DNA of 64,000 bases from Metabacillus sp. KUDC1714. GTDB lineage: Bacteria > Bacillota > Bacilli > Bacillales > Bacillaceae. The DNA lies in NCBI RefSeq assembly GCF_014217835.1, contig NZ_CP055263.1:2979501-3043500 (forward strand), written 5' to 3'. Shown piece by piece: positions 45,047 through 52,840 of this stretch; position 1 is the stretch's first letter, and every line of letters starts with the position of its first letter. The notes below the pieces were generated by a model. That model was not told where the DNA came from. It worked only from the letters and a program-made list of their open reading frames with translations, and made no database searches. Position numbers and translations under genes: made by a program.

Positions 45047-46030
45047 GTGAAAAAGCTAGTTTTCATATTTGCAAGCATTTTACTTGTTGTTTCCTTTGTA
45101 TTAGTCGGGTGTAGTGGAGGAGGCTCGACAAGTGGAGAAGAACAAAAGGGTGAGTCTTCTTTATTACAAGAAGATGTAACATTTATTATCCCAAACGCAC
45201 CAGGTGGCTCTAACGATTTATCAGTTCGTGGGATCATACGTGGAATGGAGCAAGAATTAGGAGTAGAAGTCATTCCTAAAAACCAACCTGCCTCAAAAGG
45301 TATAGTAGCTGCTGTTGAACTTACGCAGTCAGAAAATAATGGTCAGACCCTATATTTTAACTCTCAATCACTCATATTATTGGCACTGCAGGAAGATAAT
45401 TTAGATTTATCTAAAATACAGCCTTTAGCACAAGTAGTTGAAGATACTTCTGCCATTACAGTTGCAGTTGATTCTCCTTATAATTCTTTACAAGATCTAG
45501 TAGATGCTGCTAAAGAAAACCCCGGGAAAATTAAAATTGCTACAAATGGGGTAGGAGCCTTATGGGATTTCTCAGCAAAAACTTTTGCAAATACTGCAAA
45601 TATTAATCTTCAATATATTCCATATACTTCAGGCGGTAATGCAATGTCAACAGCAGTTGCTTCAGGAGAGGTAGATGTATCTGCTAACAGTCCAAGTGAA
45701 GTAAAACCCCTTGTGGATGCGGGGAAACTGAAGGTTCTAGCAGTTCAAAGTAATGAAAGACATGGTCTTTTCCCAAATGTTCCTACAGCAAAAGAACAAG
45801 GTTTTGATTCAGAATTTCCAGTTTGGCGAGGTGTGTTTACCGTAAAAGGGACTGATGAGGCAATTTTACAACAATTAGAAGATAGTATTAGAAAATCATA
45901 TGAGAGTGAAGACTTTAAAGGTTTTCTTGAAAACAATGGTATGCCTGGGAAATTTAGAGGACATAAAGAGTTTACTGAATTTTTTGAGGAACAGGTAGAA
46001 ATGTATGAGGAAATAGTGAAAAATCAATAG
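45047..46030 (+). CDS. tctC: Tripartite tricarboxylate transporter binding lipoprotein (TctC)
   Basis: 327 residues. The GTG at 45047 is chosen, 7 bases after GGGAGG; the ATG at 45032 overlaps that ribosome site. The signal peptide MKKLVFIFASILLV ends at a lipobox before Cys (FVLVGC). A Bug-family fold follows (VTFIIPNAPGGSNDLSVRGI, KIKIATNGVGALWDF, GNAMSTAVASGEVDVSA, FPVWRGVF). It binds a carboxylate for the TctBA permease. Confidence 0.92.
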   Translation: MKKLVFIFASILLVVSFVLVGCSGGGSTSGEEQKGESSLLQEDVTFIIPNAPGGSNDLSVRGIIRGMEQELGVEVIPKNQPASKGIVAAVELTQSENNGQTLYFNSQSLILLALQEDNLDLSKIQPLAQVVEDTSAITVAVDSPYNSLQDLVDAAKENPGKIKIATNGVGALWDFSAKTFANTANINLQYIPYTSGGNAMSTAVASGEVDVSANSPSEVKPLVDAGKLKVLAVQSNERHGLFPNVPTAKEQGFDSEFPVWRGVFTVKGTDEAILQQLEDSIRKSYESEDFKGFLENNGMPGKFRGHKEFTEFFEEQVEMYEEIVKNQ

Positions 46031-46042
46031 CAATTAAAAACG

Positions 46043-46090
46043 TTCATGGGATGAAATGATTTTTATATAACCGTCCCATGAATGATTTTT
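46043..46090 (+). terminator. Hairpin between tctC and tctB
   Basis: TTCATGGGA (46043-46051) pairs perfectly with TCCCATGAA (46074-46082), followed by TGATTTTT. It probably attenuates transcription so that more binding protein than permease is made, as is common for binding-protein-dependent transporters. Confidence 0.6.
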
Positions 46091-46120
46091 ATTTTCAAAT
46101 CTCCGGAAAGGGGCTTTAAT

Positions 46121-46561
46121 TTGAAAGATATAATTTCATCTATCTTTATAATCATTTTAAGTATTACCGTTTTCTGCGTCGCAACACCTTTAGGGGAGGG
46201 AAGTAGCAATCTTTCTAGTAACGCAGGCTTATTTCCGCAAATTATCAGTTTATTTTTAGGACTACTTGGGGTTTCATTACTTATTCAAGCTATGATAAAA
46301 ACTAAGAAAAAGAAAATTTTATTTAATAAGAGGGTTTTTATAAAAGTTATTACATTAATTTGTATTCTAGTCGTTTATGTACCTACATTACAAATTCTCG
46401 GGTATTTACTGGCAACTAATGTTTTTCTATTTGTCGTTATGGCCTTTCTAGGACAATCTATCAAAAAAACGAGTATCCATACAGTTTTTATATCTTGCAC
46501 ATTATATGTGATTTTCGCACTTCTTTTCAAAGTACCCTTGCCAACGGGAATTTTGTGGTAG
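46121..46561 (+). CDS. tctB: Tripartite tricarboxylate transporter small subunit (TctB)
   Basis: 146 residues from the TTG at 46121, 8 bases after AAAGGGG; the open frame extends to 46082 without a ribosome site. Four hydrophobic helices are seen, with SNAGLFPQIISLFLGLLGVS as the TctB-typical segment after helix 1. It lies between tctC and tctA and is needed for function of the large permease. Confidence 0.88.
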   Translation: MKDIISSIFIIILSITVFCVATPLGEGSSNLSSNAGLFPQIISLFLGLLGVSLLIQAMIKTKKKKILFNKRVFIKVITLICILVVYVPTLQILGYLLATNVFLFVVMAFLGQSIKKTSIHTVFISCTLYVIFALLFKVPLPTGILW

Positions 46562-46577
46562 ATGAGGAGGGATTTAC

Positions 46578-48119
46578 TTGGACATTAGTTTGTATACTGC
46601 TGGAATAGAACAAGTACTAAGGTTTGACGTCTTGGCTTTAATTTTCATTGGAGTGTTATTAGGTATCGTGACAGGTTCACTTCCAGGACTTTCAGCAATG
46701 ATGGGAGTATCAATATTAATACCAATCAGTTATGGTTTATCACCAGCTGCAGGAATACTGATGTTGATAGGGGTTTATCTTGGAGCCGTTTATGGAGGTT
46801 CGATTTCAGCAACCTTAGTAAATATTCCGGGCACACCTTCAGCAGTTATGACAACTCTTGATGCGTATCCATTAGCGAAAAAGGGGCAAGCTGGTCGTGC
46901 ACTAGGAATTTCAACGATATCATCAGCTTGTGGTGGTCTTTTAAGTGTTTTTACCCTTGTTTTAATTGCACCCGTCGTAGCGAATTTAGCCCTTGAGTTT
47001 ACTTCCTTTGAGATGTTTGCTATTGCACTATTTGGTTTAAGCATCATGTCACTTATTTCACCTGGATCATTAACAACAGGGTTAGTTTCAGGATGTCTAG
47101 GTTTATTAATAGCAATGATTGGAGCTGATCCTATGACTGCTCAGTCTCGATTTACATTTGGAAGTATGCATTTATTTTCAGGAGTTCAATTTATAGCTGC
47201 AATGGTGGGACTTTATGGTGTGACAGAAGTAATCTTAAATATTGAAGAACGATTTAAAAAATCAAAGAAAAATGTAGATATAGCAAATATTAAGTTTGAT
47301 AAAAAAATACCAAGTGTCTGGTTAGACATTAAAAAGCTATGGGGGGTGATTACTCGTTCAAGTATTATCGGTGTAATTATTGGAGCTATTCCTGGGGCTG
47401 GCGGTACGATAGCATCTATCGTTTCATATGGTCAGCAAAAGAAAATTTCAAAAAAACCAGAAGAAATGGGGAAAGGATCAGTCGAAGGAATAGCTGCCGC
47501 TGAATCCTCGAACAATGCATGCACTGGGGGTGCAATGACAACATTACTTTCCTTAGGTATTCCAGGGGATGCGGTAACTGCGATCCTTATTGGTGCTTTT
47601 ATGATCCACGGTATCCAACCTGGACCGGAGATGTTTCAGGAAAATATCGATTTAGTATCAGCGATATTTATAGGGATGTTCATTGCAAACATTTTTATTC
47701 TAGTCATTGGTCTTGGTGGGGCGAAATATTTTGCAAAACTGTTAACGATTCCTGAGTCAATTTTAAATAGTACTATTTTAGCTTTTTGCTTTATTGGGAG
47801 TTTTGCCGTACAAAATAGCTTCTTTGATGTCCAAACAATGCTTGTTTTTGCAATATTAGGTTACTTAATGGTTAAAGTTAATATTCCACGGGCACCTCTT
47901 GTCTTGGCACTTATATTGGGACCATTAATGGAAATGAATTTACGCCGTTCCTTATCGATTGTACAGGATGATTTGGGTGCATTTGCATTTGCTTTTGTTG
48001 AAAGACCCATTGCTGGAGTTATTCTATTACTAACGTTTATTACATTAATAATGCCAATCTTTAAAATGATTAATGGTTTAGGAAAACAGGCTGAAAATTC
48101 ACAACCGAAAGAATTATAG
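46578..48119 (+). CDS. tctA: Tripartite tricarboxylate transporter large permease (TctA)
   Basis: 513 residues starting at TTG after GAGGAGGG. About 12 helices. The TctA signatures GVLLGIVTGSLPGLSAMMGV, YGGSISATLVNIPGTPSAVM and GAIPGAGGTIASIVSYGQQK are present, along with ESSNNACTGGAMTTLLSLGI, the repeat of the first motif set. It imports a di- or tricarboxylate with TctC and TctB. Confidence 0.94.
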   Translation: MDISLYTAGIEQVLRFDVLALIFIGVLLGIVTGSLPGLSAMMGVSILIPISYGLSPAAGILMLIGVYLGAVYGGSISATLVNIPGTPSAVMTTLDAYPLAKKGQAGRALGISTISSACGGLLSVFTLVLIAPVVANLALEFTSFEMFAIALFGLSIMSLISPGSLTTGLVSGCLGLLIAMIGADPMTAQSRFTFGSMHLFSGVQFIAAMVGLYGVTEVILNIEERFKKSKKNVDIANIKFDKKIPSVWLDIKKLWGVITRSSIIGVIIGAIPGAGGTIASIVSYGQQKKISKKPEEMGKGSVEGIAAAESSNNACTGGAMTTLLSLGIPGDAVTAILIGAFMIHGIQPGPEMFQENIDLVSAIFIGMFIANIFILVIGLGGAKYFAKLLTIPESILNSTILAFCFIGSFAVQNSFFDVQTMLVFAILGYLMVKVNIPRAPLVLALILGPLMEMNLRRSLSIVQDDLGAFAFAFVERPIAGVILLLTFITLIMPIFKMINGLGKQAENSQPKEL

Positions 48120-48153
48120 ATTAATAATCAAAAATAACAAGCAGGAGGTAAAA

Positions 48154-49014
48154 ATAGAAAATAGAGTAAAGATTGGTTTTGTAGGGTTAGGCTCAATGGG
48201 ATTTCCGATGGCAAAACGGTTATGTGAGGCTGGATACAAATTACTTATTGCTGTTCATAAAAATCATGAAAAAGTTGAAAAGTTAAAAGAGAAAGGAGCC
48301 ATTATAAAAGAAAGCTTTAAGGAGGTAATTCTTAACAGTGATATTATCCTAACCATACTTCCGGCAGACGAACAAGTGAAGAAAGTTTTGCTACAAGAGG
48401 AAGTAGTAGATAATTTAAAGGAAAATCAAGTATTAATTGAAATGACAAGTTGTTCACCTAAAACGATGAAAAAGATTTTCTATGTTTATGAAAGTAAGGG
48501 AGTAAAAGTTTTGGATGCACCTGTAAGCGGTGGCACAGGAGGGGCAGAAAATGGAACATTAACATTAATGATTGGAGGTGACGCTAACTTAGTAGTTGAT
48601 GTTTCGCCAATTCTAGATAAGATCTCTACAAAAAAAGTAATAGTTGGAGAAGCAGGGGCAGGTAAGACAGTTAAAATGATTAATCAGATGCTAGCTTCTA
48701 TCCATATGTTGGCAGCATCAGAAGCCTTTGCATTAGCTAAGCAATCAAATGTTGACTTACAGACGTTAAAGGATGTTATAGAGACCAGTTCAGGAAATTC
48801 ATGGGTATTTCAGAACAAATATGAAAATTTAATGTCTCAAAATTTTGCTCTAGGATTTCGCCTTCGCTTAATGGTAAAAGATATTAATATAGCTTTAGAA
48901 GAAGGGGGAATTCTAGAATTACCATTAACCAATTTGACTTCCAATGTTTATAAAATGGCTTTACAAGATTATGGTGAGATGGATATTTCGGCTGTTAGTA
49001 AAAAAGTTTTTTAG
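48154..49014 (+). CDS. 3-hydroxyisobutyrate dehydrogenase-family oxidoreductase, apparent ATA start
   Basis: 286 residues if it starts at the ATA at 48154, 5 bases after AGGAGG (48143-48148). The frame then gives IENRVKIGFVGLGSMGFPMA, a complete dinucleotide-binding motif. The first standard start, ATG 48196, falls inside that motif and would destroy it. Other family motifs: APVSGGTGGAENGTLTLMIG, with the substrate-binding GGTGGA stretch, and GAGKTVKMINQM, with the catalytic Lys. It oxidises a beta-hydroxyacid such as 3-hydroxyisobutyrate or tartronate semialdehyde. Confidence 0.88.
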   Translation: MENRVKIGFVGLGSMGFPMAKRLCEAGYKLLIAVHKNHEKVEKLKEKGAIIKESFKEVILNSDIILTILPADEQVKKVLLQEEVVDNLKENQVLIEMTSCSPKTMKKIFYVYESKGVKVLDAPVSGGTGGAENGTLTLMIGGDANLVVDVSPILDKISTKKVIVGEAGAGKTVKMINQMLASIHMLAASEAFALAKQSNVDLQTLKDVIETSSGNSWVFQNKYENLMSQNFALGFRLRLMVKDINIALEEGGILELPLTNLTSNVYKMALQDYGEMDISAVSKKVF

Positions 49015-49056
49015 TGAAGGTAAAGGCTTATTAATATAAATTGAAGGTGATATTAG

Positions 49057-49725
49057 ATGATTGGTCGTTTAGATAAGAGCTCCTTGGTTGAGCAAGTTTA
49101 TGATATGTTAAAAAACCTAATAATTAAAGGGGAACTATTTCCAGGTGAACGTATTATTGAAGTTGATATAGCAAAACGGTTTGGAATTAGCCAGGGACCG
49201 GTTCGCGAAGCTCTATCTCAATTACAAAATGAGGGGCTTGTAATCAGGCACCGTCATAAAGGTACGTTTGTTTCTGATCTTTCAAAGAAAGATACACTAG
49301 AAATTTATGAATTGAGAGAAATAATTGAAGAATTTGCATTAAAAAAAGCAATGACAAAGTTTACGGAAGCAGACCTGCAAAGGTTAGAACATATAATTGA
49401 AGAGATGAAAATCGCAGGAAAAGAAAACGATATTGAAAAAATAAGTAATGAGGATAAAAAATTTCACGATATGATTTTTCTTCGAGCAGATAATAATCTT
49501 TTAATGGAACTCTGGGAAGATTTGAGTATTAAATCTGATCGAATCTGGTATTTAACAAAACAAGTTTACTTTTCAGATCTAATTGATGTTGCAGAAATAC
49601 ACGTAACAATTGTAGAAGCTATTAGAATAAGAGATACAGGTCGTGCTATAAAAGCATTTCTTGATCACCTAAGCGTTGGAAAACATGAAATGATTAGTAA
49701 GTTTTTTGATAGTTTAAAAAAGTAA
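49057..49725 (+). CDS. GntR-family regulator, FCD/FadR subfamily, 2
   Basis: 222 residues, homologous to the regulator at 33 kb over its whole length. Shared stretches include IIKGEL-PG-RI-E, VREALS-L--EG and RHKG-FVS-LS. The FCD domain has NEDKKFHDMIFLRADNNLLM and a later EIHVTIVEA motif supplying metal ligands. It follows the dehydrogenase gene by 42 bases, so it is probably in the tct unit. It is a second candidate for binding the TTATCGATAA palindromes. About 160 bases of A/T-rich DNA separate it from the next promoter. Confidence 0.92.
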   Translation: MIGRLDKSSLVEQVYDMLKNLIIKGELFPGERIIEVDIAKRFGISQGPVREALSQLQNEGLVIRHRHKGTFVSDLSKKDTLEIYELREIIEEFALKKAMTKFTEADLQRLEHIIEEMKIAGKENDIEKISNEDKKFHDMIFLRADNNLLMELWEDLSIKSDRIWYLTKQVYFSDLIDVAEIHVTIVEAIRIRDTGRAIKAFLDHLSVGKHEMISKFFDSLKK

Positions 49726-49881
49726 ACAATATTTGGATGCAAACTTATGCATAGATTCTCACAGGTGAATAACGATTAAACAATTTTTTTTATACATTTG
49801 ATTCTATTGTTCCTCACAAATGGAACTTCCTTTAATGAATTTCATAAACCATTTTACACATCGGGAAATATTTTAATTGTT

Positions 49882-49933
49882 TTGACAATTCTTAATTCAC
49901 CTGATAACATATTGTTTATAGATTATCGATAAT
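49882..49933 (+). promoter_or_regulatory. Acyl-CoA dehydrogenase operon promoter with ATTATCGATAAT operator
   Basis: TTGACA (49882-49887), a 17-base spacer and TAACAT (49905-49910) form the promoter; ATTATCGATAAT is at 49922-49933 near the expected start site. It drives the operon running from 50024 to 57125. Confidence 0.78.
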
Positions 49934-49980
49934 GTATAAAAGATAATCAAAAAATAAAAGATTTTCAGATCTCACTCTAT

Positions 49981-49994
49981 TGAAAGCGTTTAAT
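49981..49994. promoter_or_regulatory. Degenerate cre-like site
   Basis: TGAAAGCGTTTAAT matches the first ten positions of a CcpA site but has A for the conserved C near its end. It lies in the untranslated leader of the acyl-CoA dehydrogenase operon, 30 bases before the gene. Confidence 0.4.
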
Positions 49995-50023
49995 TGAATT
50001 AAAGGTAAAGGAAGTGGGTCAGA

Positions 50024-51163
50024 TTGCAACTTACTGAACAACAACAAAATTGGAGAGATGTGGCAAGAGATTTTGCTAAACGAAAATTAGAACCAGCTAC
50101 AGAATGGTTAGAAGGCGATTACTTTTGGAATAATGCAAAGAAACTGGCGGACCATGGATTTTTAGGTTTAACACTTCCAGAGGAGTATGGAGGCATGAAC
50201 TTAAGCATTTTTGATGCATGCCTTATCATCGAGGAACTATGTCGTGTATGCCCAACTAGTGGACGTCATGCTTATCATGCAAGTATGGGTATCGCTTCAT
50301 TTATTAATCAACTAGGTAATGAAGAACAAAAGAAGCAATACTTGCCAATGATTACATCAGGTAAGCTTTTTGTTGGTTTGGGAATGAGTGAACCGGAAGC
50401 AGGCAGCGCAGCAACTGATATATCGACAACAGCTGTTGAAGAAGGAGACTTTTATCGATTAAATGGTTCAAAGGTGTTTATCAGTGAAGCGCATCTGGCT
50501 GATTTATTTGTTGTCTATGCCCGTTTCGGCAATACAGGTCGTACTTCAGATATAGGGGCAATTTTAGTAGAACGTGGTACGCCAGGTTTTACTGTTGGAC
50601 CAAATGAAGAAAACATGAGTGGAGAGGTACAATGTGCATTATATTTTGAAGATGCTATGGTACCGAAAGAAAATGTCCTTGCAACTAATAACGCTTTTAA
50701 AAAATTAATGGGTGTATATAATGGGGTGCGTTTAGGATTCTTATCACAAACCATGGGTATTACGCAAGCGGCTTTTGATCGTACGATGGAGCATGTGAAA
50801 CAGCGTAAACAGTTTGGTAAGGAAATTTGCGAGTTTCAGGGATTACAATGGATGATATCTGATATGTATGTACAGCTTGAAGCTGCTCGTACGATACTTT
50901 ACAGGGCAGCGGAAGCCGCATCGGATAATAAGCCGGATAAAAATGCAGTTAGTGTTGCGAAAATATTTGTAGCGGAGGCTGCCCAAAAAATCACAGATAC
51001 TTGTATTCAGCTCCATGGTGGTTATGGATATTCAAAACAATACCCGCTTGAATGGTATTACCGTTGTGTTCGCGCAGCATCTATTGCAGGTGGTACCCTG
51101 CAGGTTCATAAAACAATGCTGGCATCAAGTGTACTTGAAAGGAAGTTTGATCAACGAAAATGA
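50024..51163 (+). CDS. Acyl-CoA dehydrogenase-family protein lacking the usual catalytic Glu
   Basis: 379 residues starting at a TTG. Standard motifs are present: LTLPEEYGGMNLSIFDACLI, GLGMSEPEAGSAATDIST, HVKQRKQFGKEICEFQGLQW and QLHGGYGYSKQYPLEWYYR. At the position where most family members have the catalytic base (IYEGT), this protein reads IAGGT. The alternative helix-G Glu of isovaleryl-CoA dehydrogenases is also not evident (YNGVRLGF). Either another residue acts as base or the enzyme does different chemistry. Probable electron acceptor: EtfAB at 33.8 kb. First gene of the operon. Confidence 0.9.
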   Translation: MQLTEQQQNWRDVARDFAKRKLEPATEWLEGDYFWNNAKKLADHGFLGLTLPEEYGGMNLSIFDACLIIEELCRVCPTSGRHAYHASMGIASFINQLGNEEQKKQYLPMITSGKLFVGLGMSEPEAGSAATDISTTAVEEGDFYRLNGSKVFISEAHLADLFVVYARFGNTGRTSDIGAILVERGTPGFTVGPNEENMSGEVQCALYFEDAMVPKENVLATNNAFKKLMGVYNGVRLGFLSQTMGITQAAFDRTMEHVKQRKQFGKEICEFQGLQWMISDMYVQLEAARTILYRAAEAASDNKPDKNAVSVAKIFVAEAAQKITDTCIQLHGGYGYSKQYPLEWYYRCVRAASIAGGTLQVHKTMLASSVLERKFDQRK

Positions 51164-51240
51164 TAGCTTTGTATAAAACGATAGTTAAGTTTTATAGCCT
51201 TCAAGTATAAATAATGAAGAAAACGATGGAGGTAATTGGA

Positions 51241-52836
51241 TTGGGTACAACATCTCATAAGCAAAAAAGTAATTCTAAAGTAGTTTCTGCTGAAGAAGCT
51301 GTTAAAAAAATACCAAATGATGCAACAATTACTATTGGCGGCCTTATCTCTATTCTATGTCCTGAAAAAGTTTTGGCTTCACTTGAAGAGCGTTTCTTAA
51401 CGACTGGGGAACCAAGAAACCTATCAGTTCTGACTCCTGTAAGGGTGGGATGGGATCAAAATAAAAGCACTGGATTAGAACACGTTTCCCACAAAGGGAT
51501 GTTAAAGCGATTAATTAGCGGTAGCTTTAATGTAAAAGAAAGTCCAAAATTAACTGATATGATAAGAAACAATGAAATAGAAGCTTATAACTTTTCAATG
51601 GGTACTTTATTTCAGTTAATAAGATCAATTGCTGGAGGACATCCTGGCCTTTTAACAACAGCAGGATTACATACCTATGTGGATCCAAGGTATGACGGTG
51701 GTAGATTAAATGAAGCTACAAAAGAAGATATTGTAAAAATACTAGAAATAGATAAAAAGGAACACTTGTTCTATCCGTCTTTTCCGATAGACGTAGCGAT
51801 CATAAGAGGAACAACTGCTGATGAAAATGGAAATATAACGCTTGAAGAGGAACCTGCTACATTAAGTGGACTTGAAATGGCAATGGCAGCAAAGGCTAAT
51901 GGAGGTTATGTAATTGCTCAGGTCAAGCGTGTAACTGAAAACAAGACCCTTCACCCTCGTTCTGTAGAGATTCCCGGAATTTTAGTTGATGCGGTAGTAA
52001 TAGATGAGGATCAGAAGCAAAGTTTACTTAAAGATTATCATCCGAGCTGGACAGGAGAAATTAAGCAACCAATTAATCAACTCAAAAAGACATTACAATT
52101 AGATGCGAAAAAAGTAATTTTACGTAGAGCCTTAAAAGAAATTGATGCTGGTTCAATTGTTAATCTTGGCGTAGGAATTCCCGTAGATCTGCCTCAGCTT
52201 GCGTTAGAGGAAGACTTCTTTAATGAAATTACATTTTCTTTAGAGCATGGTGCAATTGGCGGTGTTCCAATGGGGGTTGAGGTATTTGGGGCTCATATAA
52301 ACCCAGAGGCATTTGTTACTTCCCCGCAAATATTTGATTTTTATCAAGCTGGAGGTTTATCTGCAACTTTACTTGGATTTGCACAAATTGATGGAACAGG
52401 GAATGTAAATGTTAGTAAATTTAAGGGTATATACAGAGGTTCCGGCGGTTTTGTTGATATTACTCATAAGACGCCAAAAATCATTTTCTGTGGCACGCTG
52501 ACAAGTGGTGGCTTAAAGGTATCTGTTGAAAATGAAAAAATAAAAATTGTAAATGAAGGACGACATAAAAAATTCATCCAAACGATTGAACATTTAACGT
52601 TCAATGCTAGTCAAGCATTGAAAAAAGGGCAAGAAGTTCTTTATATTACTGAACGCTGTGTTTTCCGATTAGAAGAAGGTGGCTTAGTTTTAATTGAGCA
52701 CGCGCCAGGGGTTGATGTGAAAAAAGATATTCTCTCGAATGTTGAGTGCGAAATTAAAATTTCTGCAGATTTAAAACTAATGGATCCAGAGTTTTTTACA
52801 CAATCATCAAATGAAATGTTAATGGAAAGGGTGTAA
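51241..52836 (+). CDS. Family I acyl-CoA:acetate CoA-transferase (fused alpha-beta)
   Basis: 531 residues from the TTG at 51241, 8 bases after GGAGG; the ATG at 51214 has no ribosome site. An alpha half (IPNDATITIGGLISILCPEK) and a beta half (DAGSIVNLGVGIPVDLP) are fused as in propionate/acetoacetate CoA-transferases. The conserved Glu in FSLEHGAIGGVPMG is the probable acyl carrier. It would activate the imported acid by moving CoA from a donor such as acetyl- or succinyl-CoA, without ATP. Confidence 0.92.
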   Translation: MGTTSHKQKSNSKVVSAEEAVKKIPNDATITIGGLISILCPEKVLASLEERFLTTGEPRNLSVLTPVRVGWDQNKSTGLEHVSHKGMLKRLISGSFNVKESPKLTDMIRNNEIEAYNFSMGTLFQLIRSIAGGHPGLLTTAGLHTYVDPRYDGGRLNEATKEDIVKILEIDKKEHLFYPSFPIDVAIIRGTTADENGNITLEEEPATLSGLEMAMAAKANGGYVIAQVKRVTENKTLHPRSVEIPGILVDAVVIDEDQKQSLLKDYHPSWTGEIKQPINQLKKTLQLDAKKVILRRALKEIDAGSIVNLGVGIPVDLPQLALEEDFFNEITFSLEHGAIGGVPMGVEVFGAHINPEAFVTSPQIFDFYQAGGLSATLLGFAQIDGTGNVNVSKFKGIYRGSGGFVDITHKTPKIIFCGTLTSGGLKVSVENEKIKIVNEGRHKKFIQTIEHLTFNASQALKKGQEVLYITERCVFRLEEGGLVLIEHAPGVDVKKDILSNVECEIKISADLKLMDPEFFTQSSNEMLMERV

Positions 52837-52840
52837 AAGA

